Positions 15,815-23,617 of a stretch of 24,419 bases of DNA are shown here, piece after piece (positions within the stretch are counted from its first letter, which is position 1; each line of letters begins with the position of its first letter). Origin of the DNA: a virus; the IMG/VR virus record IMGVR_UViG_3300031787_000805, positions 1-24,419 of that record, one strand, 5' to 3'. The position numbers and the translations under genes were made by a program. Under the pieces are notes generated by a model. It did not search any database and was not told where the DNA came from. It saw only the letters and a program-made list of their open reading frames with translations.

Positions 15815-16254
15815 ACGGATTTTCACCAGATCGTAGACCGCAGCAGTTAGCCCAGATGCTGGCTGCCCAAGAGCGCAACTCCTCGTTAAACGGCCCGGGG
15901 ATGCAGCAGCCAATGCGCCCCTCGTCGGCTTATGCTGGAGCAACGCCTAACTCTGCTCCTGGCGTTGCCCCGCAATCCATGAACTTTAACGGCCCTCCCG
16001 GCCCGCAGCAGTACGGCGGCCCCATTAGCAACCCGTCTATGAGTGCAATGGCTGCTCCGCAGCAGGCTGGTGTGGCAGGCGGTATGCCAATGGGCGGTAT
16101 GGGTCGCCCGATGGGCAGCAGAATGTCGCCGCAAGTTGGCGGTCAGATGCAGCGCCCACGCGGCCCCGGCGCACAGGGTTATCCACGCTCTCCGGGTTTA
16201 ACGACCCCGCAGGGAGGTGGCTACAGAGGGGATTTTGACTATGGCACAGAATAA
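15811..16254 (+). CDS. Pro/Gly/Met-rich low-complexity protein
   Basis: The 147-residue product has a short helix near the start (PQQLAQMLAAQERN, 10-23), and is then almost entirely Pro, Gly, Met, Gln, Ser and Ala, for example GPPGPQQYGGPIS and GGMPMGGMGRPMGSRM. This part is expected to be disordered and carries a net positive charge from scattered Arg. The gene is held in place by an ATGA overlap upstream, and its end overlaps the next gene by 14 bp. The sequence resembles no enzyme. A flexible internal virion protein that could thread through the tail channel is an inference. Confidence 0.7.
   Translation: MNGFSPDRRPQQLAQMLAAQERNSSLNGPGMQQPMRPSSAYAGATPNSAPGVAPQSMNFNGPPGPQQYGGPISNPSMSAMAAPQQAGVAGGMPMGGMGRPMGSRMSPQVGGQMQRPRGPGAQGYPRSPGLTTPQGGGYRGDFDYGTE
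16226..16232 (+). promoter_or_regulatory. ribosome binding site that fixes the start at 16241
   Basis: GAGGGGA lies 8 bases before the ATG at 16241. An upstream in-frame GTG at 16217 would add eight residues, but the GGAGG near it (16213-16217) runs into that codon and cannot serve it. The ATG is preferred. Confidence 0.55.
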
Positions 16255-17500
16255 AGTTCGCACCGTTCCCACGTTCCGCGCCCCGTCAGCTTACGAAGAA
16301 GAAATGATGAGGGCGCAGCGCCAACAGCAGTTGGCCGAAATGCTGCGTCAGCAGGCTTTTACGCCTGACGAGGAGCCGTACACTTTCCAAGGCTTTCGTG
16401 CCACGCCATCCCCAACTAACGCACTTGCTCGCGTGTTGTCGGCATATACGTCCAAGAAATTAGGCGAGAAAGCCGAAGAAGCCGAGGGTAAAGCGCGTCA
16501 GGCCGACCTTGAGGCATTTGAAACGCTGCGCCGCGACCTTGGCCCACAGACGCGCACCGTCGCCCCCGATATGTTTGGCGATCCAATGGAAATGGGCAGC
16601 AAGTACACGCCGCCTGTCACCGAAACGGTTATGCCAACGTATCAACAGCGCGAAGAAACATTGAGCCGCGCATTGGCAGGCGGTACGCCAATGGCGCAGC
16701 GGTACGCACAGTTGATGCTGTCGCGTCAGCCGCAGGTCAGCCTTGAGGCGATCATGGAGGCATCGCCAGAAAGCCGCCAGAAATACCAAGAAACGGGCGA
16801 TCCGTTTGCGTTGGCAAAGCCGCCAAAAGCGCCTAATTTGCCAAGCAGTTATGAAGAATATTTGATTGCGTCTAAAGACCCAAAATATTCAAGATTTATA
16901 ACTGAAAACAAAGGCAACAAGACTATTGTGTTGCCGGGCGAAAGAACAACTAACGTATTGTCTGATGAATTTGCCAAGGGCATTGCGGCGCAAGACCTTG
17001 AAACCATCAAAGCAGGTGAAGCCGCATTGGGGCAAATTGAAGTTGCAAACAATGTGCGTGATTTGCTTCAGCAAAACCCAATTACCGGCACAGGGGCGCC
17101 CGCACGACTTGCGCTTGAAAAAGGTTTGGCAAGTGCAGGCTTTATTGCGGGTGATCGTGCAAGCGTTACAGAGAATTTGTCGGCAAATCTCGCCAAAGCA
17201 ACACTTTCCCTTGTTAAGACAAGCGGGCTAGGTTCGGGTCAAGGATTTACAGACAAGGATCGTGAGTTCTTGGAAAAAGCCGCAGCTGGCAAGATTGAAA
17301 TGACTGACAAAAATTTGCGTTACCTTGCTGACTTGAACGATAAAGCAGCGCGAGCCAACATTACTCGCAGTAATGCGGTTAGAGCGCGTTACCGAGAACT
17401 GCCTAATTTCCGTGGTATGCCGGGAATGTTGCCTAATATTGATTTGCCGCCTGCATACGGCAGTCAGTTGCCTCCCGGCGCAACGTTGGATCGTCGGTAA
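16241..17500 (+). CDS. putative internal virion / ejection protein (419 aa)
   Basis: The product has a Gln/Met-rich helix at the N-terminus (RQQQLAEMLRQQ, 27-38). Next comes a helical section with ALARVLSAYTSKKLGEKAEE, a Pro-rich linker, and a C-terminal helical domain with NLAKATLSLVKTSGLGSGQG, then GFTDKDREFLEKA (335-347) and a NDKAARANITRSNAVRARYR helix. The last domain resembles a recurring C-terminal unit of phage ejection-type proteins. No lytic transglycosylase or peptidase motif is visible. The gene lies between other presumed internal proteins and starts 14 bp before the upstream stop. The stretch around 16850-16980 is AT-richer than its neighbours. Role inferred from context and composition. 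Confidence 0.7.
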   Translation: MAQNKVRTVPTFRAPSAYEEEMMRAQRQQQLAEMLRQQAFTPDEEPYTFQGFRATPSPTNALARVLSAYTSKKLGEKAEEAEGKARQADLEAFETLRRDLGPQTRTVAPDMFGDPMEMGSKYTPPVTETVMPTYQQREETLSRALAGGTPMAQRYAQLMLSRQPQVSLEAIMEASPESRQKYQETGDPFALAKPPKAPNLPSSYEEYLIASKDPKYSRFITENKGNKTIVLPGERTTNVLSDEFAKGIAAQDLETIKAGEAALGQIEVANNVRDLLQQNPITGTGAPARLALEKGLASAGFIAGDRASVTENLSANLAKATLSLVKTSGLGSGQGFTDKDREFLEKAAAGKIEMTDKNLRYLADLNDKAARANITRSNAVRARYRELPNFRGMPGMLPNIDLPPAYGSQLPPGATLDRR

Positions 17501-17511
17501 GAGGTATCAGC

Positions 17512-19611
17512 ATGGCTTACCAAGAAGGCGCAACAGCTACCAACAAGGAAACGGGTCAGCGGTACATTTTCCGAGGTGGAAAGTGGGAAGAATTAACGCC
17601 GCCACCGACTTCAGCGCGAACAATGGGCGCAAACTTATCGCCCACAGCGCAAGGCGCAATGACGTTTGGGCAGGGCGCAACGTTCAATATGTTGGACGAA
17701 CTGGCGGGCGCTGCGGCTCTCGGGCAGATGGGGCAGTCCTACGCAATGGGCGGCACCAATGTTGCTCCAACTCGCGCCGATTACACCGCTCCGCGTGACA
17801 TCGTGCGCGGCGGCACAGAACGTTTTGCAGAAACCAATCCAAACCTTGCCCTTGGCCTAGAAATGGCTGGTGGCTTGGCTACGTTGCCGATCAGCATGGG
17901 TGGCTCTGCTGCGCCTGTTGGCGCAAACATCGCTTCTCGCGCTGGGCGGTACATTGCCCCCGTTGCAGCGCAGAGCGCCGTCAGCGCGGCAGGCGCAAGC
18001 GAAGCAACAGACCCGACACAGCTTGGCATGGACATCCTCTATGGAACGGGCGTTGGTACTGCTACGGGCGGTTTAACGGGACTTGGAATTAAAGGCGGTG
18101 GGTCATTGATTCGCCGCGTAACGCCGAGCATGAAGCGCGATTTTGAATTGCAGCCCGCTCGGGAACGTCTTGCACAGCTGTTGCAGCGCGATGCGTACTC
18201 TCGTATGCCGCCTGACACGCTTGCTAAGCAAGATCGTATTGCCGAAATTGAGCGTCAATTAAAAGTGCTGCCCGGCCCGTCACAGTTGAAAGCGCGGCTG
18301 CAAGAAGAACTGACTGCGCTGACGAGCGGCGTTGAGGCTGACCCGACCGAAATTGCTGCCGCTCGGCTGCAACGCCCCCGTGGCGGCGGTCTTGGCCAAG
18401 AGGCTCCCATCGCCGCAACTGGCTCTGCGACGCGCAGCGAATTAGCGTTGCTGCGTAATCAGCCCGGTTCTACCGAGGGGATGATTGAGCGCGGTACTCG
18501 CCCGCTGGTAAATCGCCGTGGTGATCGTTTAATTGAGGCATCAGATCGCTTGCTTGAGGCAGAGGGAGTGCCTTTCCGCGCTACGGTTCGCCAATACACA
18601 GAGCAAGCTAAAGCCAAATCAGCGCCGTACTACAACCAGTTGCAAGATTTGGATTTCCCCGTTGACGCCAAACTTGCCGAGATACTGAATCGCGCTCGCA
18701 AAGCGTACAGCGAGGCAGAAGAACTGGCGTTAGTGTCGGGGATGCCCGAAAAACTTAACCTTAACGAGTTGCGCCCCGGTGATCGTGTGCCGTTTGGCGT
18801 GTTGGACACGCTGAAACGTGCGCTTTACGACATTGAGGAAGGCGCAAAGGGCGAATTTGGTAAGGCAACCGAGAAAAGCCGCGCTTATACGGGTTTGCGC
18901 CGTGAATTGACGGAGAAACTTGATCAAATTTCGCCAAAAGACGACCAAGGCCGCAGCATTTATCAGCTTGCCCGCGAAAATTTTGGCAGCGAAACGCAGA
19001 TTGCCGAGGGCATGAAGCGTGGCCGCGACGTAATGACGCAAGACGTTGAGGAATTGGCCGAAATTATTGACGACATGGAACCCGCGCAGTTGCAAGCATT
19101 TCGTCTTGGCGCTGCACAAGCATTGAGGGATCAGGCAGGAACGCCAGCAGGCCAAACCAAGCTGATGAACTTGCAGAAATCTCCCGCAATGCAAAAGCGA
19201 TTGAGATTGGTGTTTGGCAACAACTTTCGCGAGTTTCAAGCCACGGTGTTGCGTGAGGCAGAACTGCAAAAGACTGCCCGAGCGGGTGAAGGGTCGCAAA
19301 CCTTCCGTTTAGGAGCGGGCGAGCAAGATCAAAGTGCGCTTGCCAAAGCGTTGCAGGCGGCGCAACTTGCACAAGGCGACGTTTTAAGCAGCGCCGCTGC
19401 TGTTGCAGCCAAAGACAAAGGCAAGAAATTGAACGAAAGGCAGCGTCAACAATTAGCAGAATTGCTGTTGCTAAAAGGCCAGCCTGCACAAGACGAATTG
19501 CGTAATGTGCGCTTGTACCTAGAGCGACGCGCAGCGGCACAACGCCGCGCACAAGAGGCGTCGGGTCGCATTGGCGCATTCGGCGCTGGTTACGGCGCAG
19601 GACAGGAATAG
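17512..19611 (+). CDS. large internal virion / DNA ejection protein (699 aa)
   Basis: The N-terminus reads ATNKETGQRYIFRGGKWEEL (9-28), a short beta module of a type that recurs in phage internal proteins. Residues 111-200 are Gly/Ala-rich and hydrophobic (LALGLEMAGGLATLPISMGG and IKGGGSLI), which could insert into membranes. The rest is long charged helices, including RERLAQLLQRDAY, ARKAYSEAEELALVSGMPEK and, near the end, RQRQQLAELLLLKGQ. This plan, membrane-active segment plus long helices, is that of ejected proteins that build a trans-envelope conduit. No peptidoglycan hydrolase motif was seen. GAGG at 17501-17504 precedes the ATG by 7 bases. The gene lies immediately before the tail fiber. 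Confidence 0.7.
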   Translation: MAYQEGATATNKETGQRYIFRGGKWEELTPPPTSARTMGANLSPTAQGAMTFGQGATFNMLDELAGAAALGQMGQSYAMGGTNVAPTRADYTAPRDIVRGGTERFAETNPNLALGLEMAGGLATLPISMGGSAAPVGANIASRAGRYIAPVAAQSAVSAAGASEATDPTQLGMDILYGTGVGTATGGLTGLGIKGGGSLIRRVTPSMKRDFELQPARERLAQLLQRDAYSRMPPDTLAKQDRIAEIERQLKVLPGPSQLKARLQEELTALTSGVEADPTEIAAARLQRPRGGGLGQEAPIAATGSATRSELALLRNQPGSTEGMIERGTRPLVNRRGDRLIEASDRLLEAEGVPFRATVRQYTEQAKAKSAPYYNQLQDLDFPVDAKLAEILNRARKAYSEAEELALVSGMPEKLNLNELRPGDRVPFGVLDTLKRALYDIEEGAKGEFGKATEKSRAYTGLRRELTEKLDQISPKDDQGRSIYQLARENFGSETQIAEGMKRGRDVMTQDVEELAEIIDDMEPAQLQAFRLGAAQALRDQAGTPAGQTKLMNLQKSPAMQKRLRLVFGNNFREFQATVLREAELQKTARAGEGSQTFRLGAGEQDQSALAKALQAAQLAQGDVLSSAAAVAAKDKGKKLNERQRQQLAELLLLKGQPAQDELRNVRLYLERRAAAQRRAQEASGRIGAFGAGYGAGQE

Positions 19612-19621
19612 GAGATAAACG

Positions 19622-22600
19622 ATGAGCTTTAACGGCAGCGGTACATTTGTCATCAACTCGGCAGGTCAGCCTGTCGTAGCCAATACTGTCATCAGCGCGA
19701 CCACGTTTAACGCGCTGACAGCCGACCTTGCGAACGGTCTAACGACCTGTATCACCAAGGACGGGCAGAGTACGCCAACGGCCAACATTCCGATGGGCGG
19801 GTTCAAAATCACGAACCTTGCCACAGGTACGGCTGCTACGGACGCCGCTACGGTTGCCCAGATTCAGAGCAACGGCGCGGCCCTCGTTACGGTGACCGGA
19901 ACCGACACGCTGACCGGATCGCTGACCCCGGCCCTTGTCGCTTACGTTACGGGTGCGGTGTATTACTTTGTCGCCCCAGCAACCAACACGGGCGCTGTCA
20001 CGCTCAACATTGACACGCTCGGCGCAAAGAACGTCACGCGAGACGGCACCACCGCTCTTGTAGCCGGTGACATTGTTTCGGGCGAAATGATCGCCGTGGT
20101 GTACGACGGCACGCGCTTTCAGTTAATCAGCCCCGTCAACAGTTTCACCAACCTCAACGTGTCGGGCACGCTGACCGTTGCAGGTACGTCCACGCTTAAC
20201 GGCAACCTCGCCGTGGGTGATGCCGCTGCTGACACGATCAACTTCAAGTCAAGCGGCTGGACGCTGACGAACAACGTCTCCATCACGGGTACGTGGGCAG
20301 ACATTGGCTCCATTACCACCGCTGACATCAACGGTGGCACCATTGACGGCACGGTGATCGGTAACGGTTCTGCGGCTGCGGGTACGTTTACGACCCTCGG
20401 CGCGACGACCGGCAACATCACCACCGTCAACGCTACGACCGTAGATAGCACCAACCTTGAGGTAACCAACCTCAAAGCCAAAGACGGCACAGCGGCAGGC
20501 TCTATTGCCGACTCCACGGGCGTTGTCACGCTTAACAGCTTAAACGCCACAACGGTCAACATTGATGGCGGCACCATTGACGCCACGACCATTGGCGGGG
20601 CAGCCCCTGCGGCTGGCACGTTCTCTAACCTGACTGCCACCAATCTGTCGGCTGCATCAGCCAACCTTGGCGTGGCGGTTATTGGCACGTTCTCGGCAAC
20701 GACGCTGGAACTGACCAATCTTGAAGTGACCAACATCAAGGCTGATGACGGTACCTTGGCCATGACGGTGCAAAACGTCACCGGCAAGGTCAACATCCCT
20801 GTGGCATCTATCGCGTCAGCTAATGCCGCTGTGGCGCTAATCACAAACGGCACCGTCACCAACTTGGTGTCGTCTGACGCGTCCATTGGATCGGCTGCCA
20901 TCGTCAACGCCGCTGTCACTAATTTGACGGCAACTGGCGCGTCTATCGCCTCGGCCAATCTTGGCAATGCGGTTATTTCGTCACTTTCGTTGACGGGCGT
21001 ATCTATTGCCTCTGCCAACCTAGGCACCGCCGTTATTACCAACGGCACCGTTACAAATTTGACAGCAACAAGCGCCTCGGTTGCCTCGGTTAATGCAGGC
21101 GTGGCGCTGTTGACCACGGCAACGGTGACAAACCTGACCGCCTCTGGCGCGTCCATTGCGTCGGCTAATATCGGCAACCTTCAGTTTACCGCTGCCTCAA
21201 TCGCCAGCATCAACGCAGGCGTGGCGGTAATTACCAACCTCACGGCTACCAGCGCCTCTATTGCCTCGGCTAACGTCGGCACAGCGGTTGTTACGACGGG
21301 AACGGTGACCAACCTCACCTCTACCTCTGCGTCTATTGCGTCGGCTAATGCGGCGGTAGCGTTGGTGACTACGGGTACGGTCACGAACCTGACCAGCACC
21401 TCGGCCAGCATTGCCTCGGCTAACCTTGGCAACGCAGTTGCCACAACCTTGACGGCCACGGGGGCGTCGGTCGCGTCTGCCAACGTCGGCACAGCGGTAG
21501 TCACAGGGTTGACGGTGACTAACGCTTCTATTGCCTCGTTGAACGCAGGCACGGCGACGATCACGACCGGCAACCTCACCTTCTCGTCCACCGGCCAGCG
21601 CATCACGGGCGATATGTCCAATGCGACTCTTACCAGTCGGCTTGCTTTTCAGACCAGCACGACAGATGGCGCTACTAGATTGATGGTTCTTCCAAATGGA
21701 ACCTCAACGACATCTGCCTTTAATCTTTTAAATTCTTCAGACGCAAACAATGCGTCGTATTTAACTCTTGCTTGCGAATCAACTGTTGCAGCGTTTAGAG
21801 CCACAAACGCTGGCACCGGTACGTTGTTACCAATGGCATGGGTTACCGGCGGCAGCGAGCGTATGCGGCTGGATACGTCGGGGAATTTGCTGGTCAATAC
21901 AGCATCTAGCGGGTTCAATGCCGCAGGCTTGCCGTTAGTTGTCGGCTCTGGTTCCGGCAACACCGGAATGACGATTTATTCTGGAACTGCGGGCGTTGGA
22001 TCAATTCACTTTGGCGATACGGTAACGACAGGCGCTGACGGTTATCGCGGCTTTTTGAACTACAACCACAGCACCAACGCGATGCAGTTGGGAACTGACG
22101 CAACCGCTCGCATAACCATTGACGCCATCGGCAGCGTCGGTATTGGAGGGGCGGCAGACCCTACTGATAAATTTGCTATTAGAGGAACACTTCCTTCAAG
22201 CAGCACCGCTTCGCTTGCGTTTATCAATCGCGCAACAGTTCCAAGCACCACCACAACTATATACCAAGGTTTTACAAGCCTTCTGTACACGCAAGCGGCG
22301 TCGTTTACGCTTGGCAACGCAGTTCATTTTCAAGCGCAACAAGTTTCAATAGGCGCTGGCTCAACAGTAACTAATCAATTTGGATTTTTAGTTGACTCCG
22401 GTATGACCGGAGCCACCAACAACTACGGCTTCTACAGCAACATCGCCTCTGGCTCAAACCGCTGGAACTTCTATGCAGCGGGGACGGCGCAGAATTATTT
22501 TGCGGGAACTACCACGGTTGGAAACAACGACATTTCTCCCGCGTCTAGCAACGTGGCGGGTGTTGCAATTGGATCATCAGGGTACATTTCAGTTTCTCGC

Positions 22601-23152
22601 GACAGCAATGCTGTTGCCGGTTTTAATCGCAAAACTAACGATGGTGACATTGTTATATTTCATCAAGACGGAACCACGGAAGGCAGCATTTCGGTAAGCG
22701 GCAACACCATTTCGTATAACGCTTTTGCGGGTTCGCATTGGTCGCAACTGCAAGACGGCAGCAAGCCGGACATTCTGCGCGGCACGGTTATGGAGTCTAT
22801 TAACGAATTGTGCGTGTGGCCGGGTGAGCAGAATGAGCGTCTGCCCAAGTCCAAGATCAGCGACACCGCTGGCAGCAAGAAAGTCTACGGCGTTTTTATG
22901 GCTTGGGATAACGACTGGACTGCAACCAACGATATGCTAATTACGTCGGTTGGTGCGTTTATTTGTCGCGTCAACAGCAGCGTCACGGTGCAGGAAGGAG
23001 ATTTACTGGAATCCAACGGCGACGGCACGGCGCGTGTCCAAGCGGATGACATTATCCGCAGCAGCACCATTGGCAAAGTCACCAGCACGGTCAAAACGCA
23101 TCAATATGCTGACGGATCGTACTGTGTGCCGACTGTTCTGTATTGCGGCTAA
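19622..23152 (+). CDS. tail fiber with repetitive shaft and self-processing-type C-terminus
   Basis: A 1176-residue appendage likely to bind the host. Residues 1-85 hold a common phage fiber N-terminus (TTFNALTADLANGLTT, ANIPMGGFKITNLATGTAAT). A beta domain follows to about 165. Residues 238-394 are two copies of a 78-79 residue module, and residues 395-654 are 52 pentads. The distal part (about 655-1030) has fiber-tip segments such as GGSERMRLDTSGNLLV and a second DAIGSVGIGG. The final 145 residues (from Y1032, with AFAGSHWSQLQDGSKP, RGTVMESINELCVWPGEQN and VYGVFMAWDNDW) resemble a C-terminal trimerisation and auto-processing domain of the G2-like kind. TAGGAG at 19609-19614, made partly of the upstream stop, precedes the ATG by 7 bases. 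Confidence 0.9.
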   Translation: MSFNGSGTFVINSAGQPVVANTVISATTFNALTADLANGLTTCITKDGQSTPTANIPMGGFKITNLATGTAATDAATVAQIQSNGAALVTVTGTDTLTGSLTPALVAYVTGAVYYFVAPATNTGAVTLNIDTLGAKNVTRDGTTALVAGDIVSGEMIAVVYDGTRFQLISPVNSFTNLNVSGTLTVAGTSTLNGNLAVGDAAADTINFKSSGWTLTNNVSITGTWADIGSITTADINGGTIDGTVIGNGSAAAGTFTTLGATTGNITTVNATTVDSTNLEVTNLKAKDGTAAGSIADSTGVVTLNSLNATTVNIDGGTIDATTIGGAAPAAGTFSNLTATNLSAASANLGVAVIGTFSATTLELTNLEVTNIKADDGTLAMTVQNVTGKVNIPVASIASANAAVALITNGTVTNLVSSDASIGSAAIVNAAVTNLTATGASIASANLGNAVISSLSLTGVSIASANLGTAVITNGTVTNLTATSASVASVNAGVALLTTATVTNLTASGASIASANIGNLQFTAASIASINAGVAVITNLTATSASIASANVGTAVVTTGTVTNLTSTSASIASANAAVALVTTGTVTNLTSTSASIASANLGNAVATTLTATGASVASANVGTAVVTGLTVTNASIASLNAGTATITTGNLTFSSTGQRITGDMSNATLTSRLAFQTSTTDGATRLMVLPNGTSTTSAFNLLNSSDANNASYLTLACESTVAAFRATNAGTGTLLPMAWVTGGSERMRLDTSGNLLVNTASSGFNAAGLPLVVGSGSGNTGMTIYSGTAGVGSIHFGDTVTTGADGYRGFLNYNHSTNAMQLGTDATARITIDAIGSVGIGGAADPTDKFAIRGTLPSSSTASLAFINRATVPSTTTTIYQGFTSLLYTQAASFTLGNAVHFQAQQVSIGAGSTVTNQFGFLVDSGMTGATNNYGFYSNIASGSNRWNFYAAGTAQNYFAGTTTVGNNDISPASSNVAGVAIGSSGYISVSRDSNAVAGFNRKTNDGDIVIFHQDGTTEGSISVSGNTISYNAFAGSHWSQLQDGSKPDILRGTVMESINELCVWPGEQNERLPKSKISDTAGSKKVYGVFMAWDNDWTATNDMLITSVGAFICRVNSSVTVQEGDLLESNGDGTARVQADDIIRSSTIGKVTSTVKTHQYADGSYCVPTVLYCG
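20333..20803 (+). repeat. two-copy module in the tail fiber shaft
   Basis: Two consecutive copies, 20333-20566 (78 residues) and 20567-20803 (79 residues), share a start GGTIDxTxIG, an AAGTF(T/S)xL element and a long match NLEVTN(L/I)KA(K/D)DGT. The second copy ends exactly where the pentad array begins. The middle parts have diverged. Both copies are probably beta-helical or beta-prism shaft segments. Confidence 0.65.
20804..21583 (+). repeat. 52 in-register pentads in the tail fiber shaft
   Basis: Residues 395-654 of the fiber divide into twelve blocks, each opening with A-S-I-A-S or a close variant. Block lengths are 25, 20, 20, 25, 25, 15, 20, 25, 25, 20, 20 and 20 residues, so every one is a multiple of five. 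Typical pentads are ASIAS, ANLGT, AVITN and GTVTN. Position 3 of each pentad is usually Ile, Leu or Val, and position 1 is often Ala, Gly or Leu. At the DNA level, blocks differ by whole multiples of 15 bp. Confidence 0.85.
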
Positions 23153-23163
23153 TTGGAGGCAAA

Positions 23164-23313
23164 GTGAAACTAGACCTTACACCCGAGGAAGTGCAGGCCA
23201 TCCTGCAAGTATTGGGACAACTCCCGACAAGCAGCGGCGCATGGCCGTTGTTGGTTAAGATTGACGCGCAAGTAAAGGCGCAAGCCGAACAGAAGGAGAC
23301 GGACAATGGCTAA
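23164..23313 (+). CDS. small protein of unknown function (49 aa)
   Basis: The product starts with GTG at 23164 and begins MKLDLTPEEVQAILQVLGQL, an amphipathic helical pair followed by a Gln/Lys/Glu-rich tail. GGAGG at 23155-23159 lies only 4 bases upstream of the start, which is short but usable. The stop at 23311-23313 lies 8 bases into the next gene, whose own ribosome site (AAGGAG, 23293-23298) lies inside this one. Short proteins with an L-T-x-E-E-V-x-x-I-L pattern are common near lysis and fiber genes of aquatic phages. No function is known to me. Confidence 0.6.
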   Translation: MKLDLTPEEVQAILQVLGQLPTSSGAWPLLVKIDAQVKAQAEQKETDNG

Positions 23314-23617
23314 TTGGAAAGTAGAAAGCATGGTCGTAAAGCCGGTAGACGGCTCGTACACCGATTGCGTAGTGACTGCAAATTGGCGCTGCACGGCTAC
23401 AAGCGGCGACTACAGCGCGTCCAACTACGGCAGCATGGGCTTTGCCTCACCGGGCGACGTTTTCGTGGCCTACCCCGATTTGACCGAGGACATCGTGCTA
23501 GGTTGGATTTGGGCAAACGGCGTGGACAAGGCAGAGGTTGAGGCAAACGTGGCGCGTGAGTTAGATATGCAGGTCAACCCGCCGACCGTCGCCAAGCCGC
23601 TGCCGTGGAGTGCGTAA
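23306..23617 (+). CDS. small conserved phage protein (DUF7936-like, tentative)
   Basis: The 103-residue product begins MANWKVESMVVKPVDGSYTD, then has VVTANWRCTAT, a SASNYGSMGF segment and LTEDIVLGWIWANGVDKAEV, and ends in PLPW. This matches from memory a small protein widespread in aquatic phages, possibly DUF7936; the number should be checked. The N-terminal half appears beta, the C-terminal half helical. AAGGAG at 23293-23298 gives a clear start 7 bases downstream. It lies between the tail fiber and the membrane proteins, so it may belong to either the fiber or the lysis group. Function is unknown. Confidence 0.75.
   Translation: MANWKVESMVVKPVDGSYTDCVVTANWRCTATSGDYSASNYGSMGFASPGDVFVAYPDLTEDIVLGWIWANGVDKAEVEANVARELDMQVNPPTVAKPLPWSA

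Noticed and set aside
20119-21177. A 352-codon minus-strand frame opposite the fiber shaft
   Set aside because: Repetitive Val/Ala/Thr codons rarely form stops on the other strand; the frame tracks the repeat and is not an independent gene.
21952-22412. Two small inverted repeats, TTCCGG-5 nt-CCGGAA (21952-21968) and CTCCGG-5 nt-CCGGAG (22396-22412)
   Set aside because: Both lie inside the fiber coding sequence, encode Ser-Gly/Thr-Gly segments, have only 6-bp stems and no U-tract, so they are not terminators. Their similarity is probably due to shared codons.
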